64,000 bases of DNA from Gammaproteobacteria bacterium (GTDB taxonomy: Bacteria > Pseudomonadota > Gammaproteobacteria > Pseudomonadales > Pseudohongiellaceae). Each line of letters begins with the position of its first letter. Within the stretch, counting starts at the first letter, position 1. A model generated the notes under the pieces. It had not been told where the DNA came from and did not search any database. It saw nothing but the letters and a program-made list of their open reading frames with translations. The stretch spans positions 62,001 through 126,000 of the forward strand of contig JAURWS010000020.1 of the NCBI GenBank assembly GCA_030654835.1, read 5' to 3'. Of the stretch, positions 17,228 to 26,569 are shown in pieces. A program made the translations under genes and the position numbers.

Positions 17228-19483
17228 ATGGTCCAGGTAAGAGAAAATCACGCGTTCAACCCAGATGGCAGTATCTGCTTTGATGAATGGCTGGAGAGTC
17301 TGCAGGCCCATCGCAGCCTGGACAGGCATGAGCAGATCCGGCGCGCCTGCGACTTGAGCTGGCAGGCGGAACAAAAGGCTATTGCGGCGCACAACACCTG
17401 GTCTTCGGGCACCAGCAGTTACATCACCGGGCTGGAGATGGCAGAGATCCTGGCAGAACTGCATCTCGACAGTGAAACTCTGATTGCCTCAATTCTCTAT
17501 CGGGCGGTTCGTGAAGCTCGCCTGAACCTGGATCTCCTGCGCACTGAGTTTGGTGATGGTGTCGCCAAACTTGTCGAAGGCGTATTACGCATGGCGGCCA
17601 TCAGTGAGATGGATACCACCAGGCAGCATGTGCTGGGGCAGAGTGATGATCAGGTGGAGAATGTCCGCAAGATGCTGCTCGCATTGATTGATGACGTGCG
17701 GGTTGCACTCATCAAACTCGCAGAGAGAACTTGTGCCTTGCGTGCCGTCAAAGGCGCTCCCGAAGAGAGGCGTCGGCGCGTGGCACGCGAAGTGTTCGAG
17801 ATTTATGTGCCCTTGGCACATCGACTGGGCATAGGGCAGCTTAAATGGGAGTTGGAGGATCTGTCATTCCGCTATCTGCAGCCGGAAAATTACAAGCGCA
17901 TAGCAGCATTGCTTGATGAACGCCGCGTCGACAGGGAGCGCTTTGTCAGCGAGGTAACAGAGGAACTGCGTCGGCAACTGGAAAGGGCGAACATTGACGC
18001 CGAGGTCACCGGTCGCGCCAAGAACATCTACAGCATATGGCGCAAGATGCAGGCGAAGAATCTGGATTTTACGCAGATTTATGATATCCGTGCCGTGCGC
18101 ATTCTGGTTCCGGAGATTCGCGACTGCTATGCCACACTGGGAATCGTTCACAATCTCTGGCGTGTGATCCCCAATGAGTTCGATGACTACATCGCCACTC
18201 CGAAGGAAAACGGCTATCAGTCGCTGCATACGGCAGTCATTGGCCCCGATCGCAAGGTGTTCGAGATACAGATTCGCACCTTTGCCATGGATGAGGATGC
18301 CGAGCTGGGCGTATGCGCTCATTGGCGCTACAAGGAAGGCATTAAAGATCCCGGATACAAGGACAGATACACTGAGAAGATCGCTTGGTTGCGTCAGTTG
18401 CTGGCGTGGCACGACGAAATGGGGATGGTGGGTGGTCTTGCCGAACAATTGCGCAGTGAATCCACGACCCCTGACAGAGTTTATGTGTTCACCCCGGAAG
18501 GCCATGTGGTGGATATGATGAAGGGAGCCACCCCACTCGACTTCGCCTACTACGTCCATACCGAAGTGGGCAATAAATGCTGCGGCGCACGCGTCAATGG
18601 CAAGACTGTTCCGCTGAATTATCCTCTGCAAACCGGAGACCGGGTTGAGGTGCTTGCTGACGACAACAGCACGCCCAGTCGTGACTGGCTTAAGCCTGGG
18701 TTGGGGTACGCAAATACTCCGCGAGCGCAGGCCAAGCTGATTCAGTGGTTCAAGACGCAAGGGCGTGAACAGAATGTCGCGCATGGGAAAGCCGTGCTCA
18801 CAGAGGAATTCTCTCGTCTTGCAGTCGCAAACCCCAATTATCGGGACCTCGCCCGCAAACTAGGCTACAAGAATGAGGATGCCTTGTTTGCCGCTATAGG
18901 TGTCAGCGCAATTACAGTGGCAGAGGCCATCAATGCCGCCCAGGAATTGTCACAGCTGCTGTGCATGATTGATGATCCTGCTATTTCGGCAGAGCAGGAG
19001 GGTAAATCGGATGTTGTATACGGTGCAGGTCGTTTGCCGGCTCAATTGGCGGGATGCTGCAACCCGAAACCTGGCGATGCGATTGTTGGTTGTGTCATGG
19101 ATGCCAATCAGGTAATCGTGCATCGTTCGGATTGCCCCGAGGTGAGCGTGTATCAGAAGATGCGCCACGAGAACCTTATTGATGTGCAGTGGAGTGAGGG
19201 TCGCAAGGTCAGCATGCTGGTGGATATCTACATTCTCGCCTACGACAGGGGAGGATTGTTGCGCGACATTACGACCATCCTCGCCGATGAGAAGATAGAG
19301 GTCATGGAAGTGAATACCCGTACTGACCGCATATCGGGAACAGCCAGGATGCAGCTGCAGGTCGAGGTAAGTTCTCTGCAGGTACTGTCGCGGGTGCTCG
19401 AAAAAATCAGCCGATTGAATAATGTTATCGAGGCTCGCAGACTCGACGCGGTCGACCCTGATCGTGGAGAGTTCATCTCCTGA
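17228..19483 (+). CDS. relA: (p)ppGpp synthetase RelA
   Basis: RelA makes (p)ppGpp on ribosomes stalled by uncharged tRNA. The 751-residue product has a degenerate HD domain (the HDxxED metal site reads YRAVRE), a synthetase domain with the acidic EFDD motif and ENGYQSLHT, EIQIRT and HWRYKEG, then TGS, zinc-finger-like and C-terminal ACT domains. The acidic motif and lost HD residues are typical of synthesis-only RelA rather than bifunctional SpoT. ATG 17228 lies 8 nt after AGGTGA; GTG 17216 is less likely. Confidence 0.95.
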   Translation: MVQVRENHAFNPDGSICFDEWLESLQAHRSLDRHEQIRRACDLSWQAEQKAIAAHNTWSSGTSSYITGLEMAEILAELHLDSETLIASILYRAVREARLNLDLLRTEFGDGVAKLVEGVLRMAAISEMDTTRQHVLGQSDDQVENVRKMLLALIDDVRVALIKLAERTCALRAVKGAPEERRRRVAREVFEIYVPLAHRLGIGQLKWELEDLSFRYLQPENYKRIAALLDERRVDRERFVSEVTEELRRQLERANIDAEVTGRAKNIYSIWRKMQAKNLDFTQIYDIRAVRILVPEIRDCYATLGIVHNLWRVIPNEFDDYIATPKENGYQSLHTAVIGPDRKVFEIQIRTFAMDEDAELGVCAHWRYKEGIKDPGYKDRYTEKIAWLRQLLAWHDEMGMVGGLAEQLRSESTTPDRVYVFTPEGHVVDMMKGATPLDFAYYVHTEVGNKCCGARVNGKTVPLNYPLQTGDRVEVLADDNSTPSRDWLKPGLGYANTPRAQAKLIQWFKTQGREQNVAHGKAVLTEEFSRLAVANPNYRDLARKLGYKNEDALFAAIGVSAITVAEAINAAQELSQLLCMIDDPAISAEQEGKSDVVYGAGRLPAQLAGCCNPKPGDAIVGCVMDANQVIVHRSDCPEVSVYQKMRHENLIDVQWSEGRKVSMLVDIYILAYDRGGLLRDITTILADEKIEVMEVNTRTDRISGTARMQLQVEVSSLQVLSRVLEKISRLNNVIEARRLDAVDPDRGEFIS

Positions 19484-19523
19484 GAACGTTGAAGACAAGC
19501 GAGCATGCCAAAGGAAAGCCGCC

Positions 19524-20369
19524 ATGAATGAAAAATTCACTATTGATCAGTTGCTCGAGGTCATGGCCAGTCTTCGTCATCCTGAGCTGGGGTGCGAGTG
19601 GGACAAGAAGCAGACCCTGAAAAAACTCACCTCTTACACTCTCGAAGAAGTTTACGAGGTGATCGATGCAGTGGAGCGTCAGGATGATGCACACCTGCAG
19701 GATGAGTTGGGTGATCTTCTCTTTCAAGTTGTGTTCTACACGCAGATAACGAAAGAAGAAGGGCGATTCGACTTCGGTGATGTCGTGCGGTCAATTATCG
19801 AGAAGCTCTTACGCCGTCACCCGCATGTTTTTCCCGATGGCACTATTGCGAGCTTCGGCAGCAGTCTGAAACCAACTATCAGCGCTGAGCAAGTGGCCGT
19901 CAACTGGGAGTTGATCAAGAATCAGGAGCGTTCTCGCAAGGCGTTGGGTCGTTCTGAACGTGTGAGTCTGATGGACGATGTGCCATCTTCGCTTCCAGCG
20001 CTTGATCGTGCAGGCAAGCTGCAGAAGCGCGCGGCGACAGTGGGATTTGACTGGCAGAATATACGGCCTGTCCTGGACAAGCTGCAGGAAGAGATTCGGG
20101 AGTTGGAGGTCGAAATTGATGCTCGCAATCACGACAGAATGGCTGCAGAGTTAGGCGACATACTCTTTAGTTGCGTCAATCTTGCGCGGCATCTCAAGGT
20201 GGAGCCGGAGGCTGCATTGCGTGATAGCAATCGCAAGTTCGAGAGACGCTTCCGCGAACTGGAGGAGTTTTCAGCCGAGCAGTCAAGGCTGCTGTCAACG
20301 CTCTCGGCAGAGGAGATGAATGACTTGTGGGAAACGATCAAGCTGCGTGAGAGCGAAGCCACGAAATAG
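19524..20369 (+). CDS. mazG: Nucleoside triphosphate pyrophosphohydrolase MazG
   Basis: MazG hydrolyses (d)NTPs to monophosphates and can lower ppGpp in E. coli, which fits its place after relA. The 281-residue product has two MazG-like domains. The first has the metal motif LEEVYEVIDA...DELGDLL and GRFDFGDVV; the second repeats EEIRELEVEID and AELGDILFSCVNLARHL. ATG 19524 follows AAAGGAAAG. The ribosome binding site lies 40 bp after the relA stop. Confidence 0.95.
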   Translation: MNEKFTIDQLLEVMASLRHPELGCEWDKKQTLKKLTSYTLEEVYEVIDAVERQDDAHLQDELGDLLFQVVFYTQITKEEGRFDFGDVVRSIIEKLLRRHPHVFPDGTIASFGSSLKPTISAEQVAVNWELIKNQERSRKALGRSERVSLMDDVPSSLPALDRAGKLQKRAATVGFDWQNIRPVLDKLQEEIRELEVEIDARNHDRMAAELGDILFSCVNLARHLKVEPEAALRDSNRKFERRFRELEEFSAEQSRLLSTLSAEEMNDLWETIKLRESEATK

Positions 20370-20473
20370 CGGGTTCTTGATTTGAGGCAATCAGTCGCGC
20401 TCTCGCCTCCCCCTTGTCCTTGTTTTGCCGCAGTCGTTTAGTGTATGGTCGTTTCTTTCCCGGCTCTGCATCA

Positions 20474-20497
20474 GACGTATTTGCATCTTGATACGTC
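20474..20497. promoter_or_regulatory. Inverted repeat upstream of adk
   Basis: GACGTAT (20474-20480) and ATACGTC (20491-20497) form a perfect 7-bp inverted repeat with a 10-bp spacer, a plausible operator or small hairpin. The rest of the 262-bp mazG-adk gap holds no ORF that looks coding and no tRNA. Confidence 0.35.
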
Positions 20498-20580
20498 AGC
20501 ATCTCACCTCTGTGCAATGAAAGAGGAAGAGGCAGCTGCTGAATCCTGAATTATGAGAATTCCCAATACAGTTTGTTTAA

Positions 20581-21285
<705 letters not shown>

Positions 21286-21291
21286 ACCTCA

Positions 21292-21338
21292 CTGGCGATG
21301 TATGCCGTTGTATACATCGCCAGCTTAACCATTCTTTT
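21292..21338 (+). terminator. Rho-independent terminator of adk
   Basis: CTGGCGATGTAT (21292-21303) and ATACATCGCCAG (21312-21323) form a perfect 12-bp stem with an 8-nt loop 7 bp after the adk stop. A T-rich stretch ending in five T (21334-21338) follows after about 10 nt, a little further than usual. Confidence 0.7.
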
Positions 21339-21659
21339 TACCGCTTCCGTCAGGCGTCTGCTCTCCGTAAAATCGAATTAATTCTTCCCCCTTGCATAGC
21401 ATTAAATCCTTTTTTTAAAATTATCATCAGCAATATTTTCTTCAAACATTGATGTGCATTCTTTGGTTGTTGGCATGACCGTGAATCTTGAATCGGTTTT
21501 TTTCTAAAAAAAATCAATTTAAGTTGATTTTTAGATGAATTTGAGCGGGCATAGCTATATGACGGATATTTTTTATGCTATGGTGGGATTCAAACGTGGG
21601 TACGCCCGTGTTGAAGAAATTAAGATGGTTTTGTTCCACATTTCAGGAGAGATAACAGT
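21339..21659 (+). promoter_or_regulatory. AT-rich upstream region of the algP-like gene
   Basis: This gap of about 320 bp is visibly richer in A and T than its surroundings, with long A and T runs near 21410-21420 and 21499-21515. No convincing coding ORF or tRNA was seen. It should hold the promoter of the H1-like gene. The ribosome binding site AGGAGA (21645-21650) lies 9 nt before the ATG. Exact -35/-10 boxes could not be chosen with confidence. Confidence 0.4.
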
Positions 21660-22805
21660 ATGGCTAAAGTTAAAGCGACAAAGAAGGCGCCTGCTAAATC
21701 GGCAGCAAAAAAAACCGGTGATGCTGCTCTTGCAAAAGCAGAAGCATCTTTAGCAAAACTGCAAAAAGAATCAGCCGCACAGACCAAAGCTCTCGCCGCT
21801 GCTCAGGGCAAAGCTACTGCAGCGAAAGCCAAAGTTGCACAAAACGCTACCGCTGCTACCAAGAAAGTCGCCGAAAAGGCGAAGTCTGCTGCAGACAAAC
21901 TCGCTGCCACGGTCCGCGAACTTAACGCTAAACTCAAGTCTACACAATCCAGTGTCAAATCCGCTCAAGAGGCTGCCAGAGCAAAAGTTGCTGCTGAGGC
22001 TAGAAAGAAAGCTGCTGAAGCCAGAAAGGCGAAGTTGGTGTCGAAAGCCGAATCCGATCTTGCCAAGGCTGTTAAAGCATTTGCCGATCAGTGGAAAAAG
22101 AAACGCGCCAAGTCTGATTCTGCTAAAGAGGCTGCTCGCACCAAGAAGGAAGATCTGAAGCGCAAGATCGCTGCCAAGAAGGCCGCAGTGAAGGCGAAGG
22201 CCGCCGCTCAGAAAGCTGCGGTCAAGGCAAAAGCGGCAGCCAAAAAGCGAATTGCCAGAGAGCGCCTGCTTGCGAAGCGTACCTTGACGAAAGCCAAAGC
22301 AGCGGCCAAGAAATTTGCGATCAGAGAAAAAGCGCTGGCTCGCAAAACTCTGTTGAAGGCCAAAGCCGTAGCCAAGAAAGCGCCTGGTAAAGCAAAGGCT
22401 GCCACGACAGCAATTGCAAACAGCGTGAAGAAATCTGTTGCCAGTGTTGTGGGTAAAGCCAGGGCTGCAGTGAAAGCAAAGACTGCAGTCAAGAAGGCAG
22501 TACCGAAGGCGGCCGCCAAGCCAAAAGCAGTGGCTAAGCCCAAGGTTGCCGTAAAGCCCGCAGTAAAAGCAGTAGCCAAGCCTGCCGCAAAGGCCGCCGC
22601 TAAACCTGCAGCCAAGCCAGCAACGAAAGCGGTTGCAAAACCGGCAGCGAAGGCAGTTGCAAAAGCAGCCGCGAAACCTGCTGCCAAGGCAGCGGCGAAG
22701 CCTGCAGCAAAAAAAGCACCGGCAAAGCCTGCAGCAAAAAAAGCAACGGCTAAACCGGCGGCCCCCGCTGCACCAGCGACAACGCCTGCCTCCGCTCAGG
22801 GCTGA
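21660..22805 (+). CDS. algP: Histone H1-like / AlgP-like lysine-alanine-rich protein
   Basis: The 381-residue product is almost entirely Lys, Ala, Val, Pro and Arg and must be highly basic. Residues about 20-140 look able to form a helix or coiled coil (LAKAEASLAKLQKESAAQ...); about 140-260 are KAKAAAKK-type repeats; the last 100 residues are KPAA-type repeats as in Pseudomonas AlgP and eukaryotic H1 tails. AlgP is a DNA-binding, histone-like regulator or nucleoid protein; a nucleoid role here is inferred. The repeats make length variation by slippage likely. Orthology with algP is not certain because low-complexity sequence aligns easily. Confidence 0.75.
   Translation: MAKVKATKKAPAKSAAKKTGDAALAKAEASLAKLQKESAAQTKALAAAQGKATAAKAKVAQNATAATKKVAEKAKSAADKLAATVRELNAKLKSTQSSVKSAQEAARAKVAAEARKKAAEARKAKLVSKAESDLAKAVKAFADQWKKKRAKSDSAKEAARTKKEDLKRKIAAKKAAVKAKAAAQKAAVKAKAAAKKRIARERLLAKRTLTKAKAAAKKFAIREKALARKTLLKAKAVAKKAPGKAKAATTAIANSVKKSVASVVGKARAAVKAKTAVKKAVPKAAAKPKAVAKPKVAVKPAVKAVAKPAAKAAAKPAAKPATKAVAKPAAKAVAKAAAKPAAKAAAKPAAKKAPAKPAAKKATAKPAAPAAPATTPASAQG
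22500..22770 (+). repeat. KPAA-coding repeat region of the H1-like gene
   Basis: Degenerate 9- and 12-bp units reading Lys-Pro-Ala-Ala, Lys-Ala-Val-Ala and similar are repeated in tandem, for example AAACCTGCAGCCAAG and AAGCCTGCAGCAAAA. The repeats are imperfect at the DNA level but near-perfect at the protein level. Confidence 0.8.
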
Positions 22806-22875
22806 GTTCGAGCATTGGCATTGAGTCGTCGCTCGAATTGTCGATTCAATGCCGGAATTTGATGCGCTAAACAAG

Positions 22876-22912
22876 AATCCCCCAGAGACATAATTCTCCG
22901 GGGGATTTTTTA
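22876..22912 (+). terminator. Rho-independent terminator after the H1-like gene
   Basis: AATCCCCCAGAGA pairs with TCTCCGGGGGATT (one mismatch) and is followed at once by a run of T. It ends about 23 bp before the tsaB start, so it separates the two transcripts. Confidence 0.85.
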
Positions 22913-22934
22913 TTTCCTTCGGTATACTCCCACC

Positions 22935-23654
22935 ATGCCTAGAATCCTCTCCATAGATACCTCAAATACACTGTGTTCGGTTGCGCTTTGCGATGATGAG
23001 CAAATCACCACGAGCATCAGTGATCAGCCACGGCAGCATGCTCGCAGAATTCTCCCCATGATTGCTGAACTCCTGGCCGCACGAAAGTTGCGATCATCTG
23101 ATCTTGATGCCATTGCCGTCGTCAGCGGGCCCGGCTCGTTCACAGGGTTGCGCATCGGGGCGGGGGTGGCGCAGGGGCTGGCTTTTGGTGCTGGCATTCC
23201 GGTGATAGGCGTATCAGCCCTTGAGGTCATCGCAATGAAGGCCCATCGTACTTGCGGACATAATCATCTGCTTGTTTGCGTGCGGGCGCGTGAGGATGAA
23301 ATTTACAGTGCCGCTTACAGCGTGTGTGGGAGTCAGCTTACCCTGCAGGGACGGGAGATGGTCGGTGGGCTCAGTGAGCATCACTTTGTCGGAGCGGACG
23401 AAACTGCACAATGGTTTGGGGTAGGTGACGGCTGGCTTTACGCAAAGGAGTTGAGCTCGGGTGGCACACTTATAATAGCGGGATATGATTCGCACGAGAT
23501 TGTTTCTGACGCCTCCACATTGAGTGAAATTGCCAGTTTGAAGTGGGCGCAGGGTGAAGGTGTCGCCCCGGAATTGGCGTTGCCGGTTTATCTGAAAGAA
23601 CAATTGGACTATCAGCAAGTACCGCAACAAGTACCGCAACAAGTGTCGCAATAG
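22935..23654 (+). CDS. tsaB: TsaB, tRNA t6A37 biosynthesis subunit
   Basis: TsaB (YeaZ) is the scaffold partner of TsaD in making threonylcarbamoyladenosine at position 37 of ANN-decoding tRNAs. The 239-residue protein has the ASKHA-type N-terminus ILSIDTSNTLCSVAL and the family segment VVSGPGSFTGLRIGAGVAQGLA. The last residues are a VPQQVPQQVSQ repeat encoded by a 12-bp tandem repeat, which is not a family feature. The ATG is 23 bp after the preceding terminator, so the promoter must lie upstream of or within that structure. Confidence 0.93.
   Translation: MPRILSIDTSNTLCSVALCDDEQITTSISDQPRQHARRILPMIAELLAARKLRSSDLDAIAVVSGPGSFTGLRIGAGVAQGLAFGAGIPVIGVSALEVIAMKAHRTCGHNHLLVCVRAREDEIYSAAYSVCGSQLTLQGREMVGGLSEHHFVGADETAQWFGVGDGWLYAKELSSGGTLIIAGYDSHEIVSDASTLSEIASLKWAQGEGVAPELALPVYLKEQLDYQQVPQQVPQQVSQ
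23616..23651 (+). repeat. 12-bp tandem repeat at the 3' end of tsaB
   Basis: Three consecutive units of CAAGTACCGCAA occur at 23616-23627, 23628-23639 and 23640-23651, the last with two changes. They encode Gln-Val-Pro/Ser-Gln units and lead straight into the stop codon. Confidence 0.9.
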
Positions 23655-23688
23655 AAATAGCGGCCTCAGTAGTAGCATCAGGAGTCAC

Positions 23689-24504
23689 ATGGAACTCGAT
23701 ATTTTTAAATTCACCTTTCTGGCCGTTCTGCAAGGCATTACCGAGTTTCTGCCAGTGTCCAGCTCTGCCCACTTGATTCTCCCCAAAGAATTGTTTGGAT
23801 GGGAGGATCAAGGACTCGTGTTTGATGTTGCCGTTCATGTCGGCAGCCTGATTGCGGTCGTCTCCTATCTGCGACGTGACATCGCCACCTTGTTCATGGC
23901 CTGGATGCGCTCCTGTGTGGGGAAGGGGACAGATAAGGATGGTCGAGTTGCCTGGTTCATCGTACTGGCAACAATTCCGGCAGGAGTGGGTGGTCTGCTC
24001 TTTAACGATGCGGTGGAGCAGTATTCGCGCTCCATGCTTTTGATAGGTTTTACCTCCATCTTTTTCGGCATCGTGCTTTATTTTGCAGACAAATACGAAG
24101 GTGTTCGTAAACCGATGGATAGTATGAATATCAAGACCGCCATCATCATCGGGTTTGCACAGTTGGTTGCGTTGATACCTGGAACGTCAAGGTCGGGGAT
24201 TACTCTCACAGCAGGATTGTTTTGCGGACTCGACAGAACTGCAGCAGCTAAATTCTCCTTTCTGCTGGCAATCCCTATCATTGTCGCGAGCGGCTTGTTC
24301 AAAGGTCTGGAGATGATCGAGACCGGAACATCGGGGCAGTGGGCCATCCTCTTCTATGCGATCGCTGTCTCGGCAATTGTCTCGTTTGCCTGTATCCACT
24401 ACTTTCTGAGTCTTATCACGCGCATTGGATTTCTACCCTTTGTCATCTATCGAGTGCTTCTGGGGCTGCTGTTGCTCGCGATCTATTTTCTCAGAGTGGC
24501 GTAA
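23689..24504 (+). CDS. uppP: Undecaprenyl-diphosphatase UppP (BacA)
   Basis: UppP dephosphorylates undecaprenyl diphosphate on the periplasmic face so that the lipid carrier can be reused; extra copies give bacitracin resistance. The 271-residue integral membrane protein has the two catalytic motifs, GITEFLPVSSSAHL near residue 16 and PGTSRSG near residue 164, plus about eight membrane segments. It lies 34 bp after tsaB. UppS (35343) and PopT (60956) act on the same lipid. Confidence 0.95.
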   Translation: MELDIFKFTFLAVLQGITEFLPVSSSAHLILPKELFGWEDQGLVFDVAVHVGSLIAVVSYLRRDIATLFMAWMRSCVGKGTDKDGRVAWFIVLATIPAGVGGLLFNDAVEQYSRSMLLIGFTSIFFGIVLYFADKYEGVRKPMDSMNIKTAIIIGFAQLVALIPGTSRSGITLTAGLFCGLDRTAAAKFSFLLAIPIIVASGLFKGLEMIETGTSGQWAILFYAIAVSAIVSFACIHYFLSLITRIGFLPFVIYRVLLGLLLLAIYFLRVA

Positions 24505-24522
24505 GCCACAGGCAGAGGGAGC

Positions 24523-25359
24523 ATGTTGTTATCCATGAGTATCTCCCGCGTTTGCGTTGCGCCATCCATCGAGGGCGGCCCTGCCTCGGGGACGGCCTGG
24601 GGTGGAGCGCCTGAGTCCCAGGCACAGCTCGCCGCGCGTCTCTCATTGCCACTGTGGTCTCCTGAGACAGTAGCTGAGGAGCAATGCGACTTCCTGTTGT
24701 TCTATGACAATGCCTGTCTGTCTCTCCAACAGAATGATCAAGGTGCATCAGGCCCGCTTTGCGTCGATTTCGAGGATGCCACGCTCACCTATCGCCAACG
24801 TCATTCAAGGCAGCCAGAAGCGATTCTGAAGGCTTTGGGGGTGAAGCATGGCGAGACCTTGCGAATCGTGGATGCTACGGCGGGATGGGGTTTGGATGCG
24901 TTTGTGCTGGCTGCCGCCGGGCATCGTGTTGATTTGTTCGAGAGATCAGTCATTCTGCACGCTTTGCTGCAGGATGGCCTGCGCCGTGCAGCCGCCAGCG
25001 GGGATGAGCGACTTGCCGTCATTGCCGACCGAATGACCCTGCATTTTGGCGATAGCAGCACGAGGCTCAAGGCGTGGAGCGATGTTCACCCCGACGTGAT
25101 CTATCTTGATCCCATGTTCCCCGAGCGCAGCAAGAGCGCAAAGGTGAAGAAGAATATGTACGTGTTGCAGCAAATGCTGCATGACGAGCCGCCGACAGAG
25201 ACACTATTATGCGACGCGCTGTCATTGGCCAGGCGTCGCGTCGTAGTGAAGAGACCCGCTCATGCTGGCTTTCTGGAAAACATCAGGCCTTCGTTCCAAT
25301 TGACTGGCAAGTCCAGCCGTTTCGATATCTATCTTACTCAGAACGGTGGCGCAAGATGA
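24523..25359 (+). CDS. rsmJ: 16S rRNA m2G1516 methyltransferase RsmJ
   Basis: RsmJ (YhiQ) methylates N2 of G1516 in 16S rRNA. The 278-residue product has the methyl-donor motif IVDATAGWGLDAFVLA, the acidic loop DLFERS, and the catalytic DPMFP tetrad region followed by KSAKVKKNM, all typical. GAGGGAGC before ATG 24523 supports this start, with ATG 24535 as an alternative. It converges on dapE with 21 bp between the stops. Confidence 0.92.
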   Translation: MLLSMSISRVCVAPSIEGGPASGTAWGGAPESQAQLAARLSLPLWSPETVAEEQCDFLLFYDNACLSLQQNDQGASGPLCVDFEDATLTYRQRHSRQPEAILKALGVKHGETLRIVDATAGWGLDAFVLAAAGHRVDLFERSVILHALLQDGLRRAAASGDERLAVIADRMTLHFGDSSTRLKAWSDVHPDVIYLDPMFPERSKSAKVKKNMYVLQQMLHDEPPTETLLCDALSLARRRVVVKRPAHAGFLENIRPSFQLTGKSSRFDIYLTQNGGAR

Positions 25360-25380
25360 GCGGGTCTGCCGGGCTGGAAC

Positions 25381-26523
25381 TCAGGCCAGCAGACGCAGCA
25401 GGATCTTCTCGTAGATTTGCGACAACTCGTCCAGATCGCTCACTTTCACCTGCTCGTTGACCTTGTGGATGGTGGCGTTGCATGGTCCCAGTTCGATGAG
25501 CTGGGCCCCAGTGGGTGCAATAAAGCGTCCATCAGACGTGCCTCCAGAGGTTGAAGTCACCGTGGTGACTCCGTTGGCCTCGCGAATGCTTTCCGCTGCA
25601 ACGTCGATCAGTCGACCCCTCTCTGTCAGAAAGGGGTTGCCCGACAGTTGCCATTGCAGGGTATAACGCAGGTTGTGCGCATTCAGTATTGCTTCGGTGC
25701 GCGCCTGAATGACTTCTTGTGTAAGGGCCGTAGAAAAACGGAAATTGAACGTCACGTCGAAATCGCCTGGAATGACGTTCTCTGTCCCTGTGCCCGCGTG
25801 GATGTTGGATATCTGGAAGCTGGTCGGCGGGAAGGAAGCGTTGCCTGTATCCCACACCTCGCGACACAGTGCGTCCAGCGGCAGCATGGCCCGGTGGATC
25901 GGGTTCTCGGCCAGATGCGGGTAAGCGACATGTCCCTGAATGCCGTGCACGCGCAGCTTCCCGTGCAATGAACCTCGCCTGCCTGTTTTTATGGTGTCGC
26001 CGACTCTCTTGTCACTGGAGGGTTCACCGACGATGCAGAAATCGATTTTCTCGTTACGCTGCTCCAGTACCTCGATCACCCTGCGGGTACCATTGACCGC
26101 GCTGCCTTCCTCATCACTGGTCAACAGGAATGCGATGGAGCCGCGCACAGGCATGCCACTGGCAAGAAGGCGTTCGCAGGCTGTCACCATGGCGGCGATG
26201 CTGCCTTTCATGTCAGCCGTGCCACGTCCGTACAGGAATCCATCACGGATGGCGGGTTCAAATGGCGGGGAGGACCAAAGTTCCAATTGACCAGCCGGTA
26301 CGACGTCTGTATGGCCTGCAAACGCAAATACCGGGGCTTGAGTGCCCAGTCGTGCCCACAGGTTGGTGACGTCACCGAAGGGCATAATCTCAATGGCAAA
26401 ACCCAGAGCCTTCAGTCTGTCGACCAGCAGTTGTGTACAACCGGCATCTTCAGGTGTCACGGAGGGTTTTTCGACAAGTGCCATGCACAGCTTCAATGTG
26501 GGTGACAACGCATGAGTGGTCAT
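25381..26523 (-). CDS. dapE: Succinyl-diaminopimelate desuccinylase DapE
   Basis: DapE removes succinate from N-succinyl-LL-diaminopimelate in lysine and peptidoglycan precursor synthesis. The 380-residue zinc enzyme has the metal and catalytic residues His71 and Asp73 (GHTDVVP), Asp104 (GTADMKG), and Glu138/Glu139 (TSDEEG), and the C-terminal GGTSDGRF and [11 protein letters not shown] segments. It is the last gene of the minus-strand map-glnD-arsC-like-dapD-dapE group, 46 bp after dapD. Confidence 0.95.
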   Translation of the reverse strand: MTTHALSPTLKLCMALVEKPSVTPEDAGCTQLLVDRLKALGFAIEIMPFGDVTNLWARLGTQAPVFAFAGHTDVVPAGQLELWSSPPFEPAIRDGFLYGRGTADMKGSIAAMVTACERLLASGMPVRGSIAFLLTSDEEGSAVNGTRRVIEVLEQRNEKIDFCIVGEPSSDKRVGDTIKTGRRGSLHGKLRVHGIQGHVAYPHLAENPIHRAMLPLDALCREVWDTGNASFPPTSFQISNIHAGTGTENVIPGDFDVTFNFRFSTALTQEVIQARTEAILNAHNLRYTLQWQLSGNPFLTERGRLIDVAAESIREANGVTTVTSTSGGTSDGRFIAPTGAQLIELGPCNATIHKVNEQVKVSDLDELSQIYEKILLRLLA

Positions 26524-26569
26524 AGATTAGTCTTGCTCTAAGGCAGCCTGCACGGGCAGGCTTGCCGAA

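Noticed and set aside
21771-22874. 367-codon Cys/Gly/Phe/Arg-rich open frame opposite the H1-like gene
   Set aside because: Reverse complement of Lys/Ala codons; no start signal, and it runs through the terminator of the real gene.
23616-23651. Possible CRISPR-type repeats
   Set aside because: The units are 12 bp, contiguous and in frame, with no spacers; they are coding tandem repeats.
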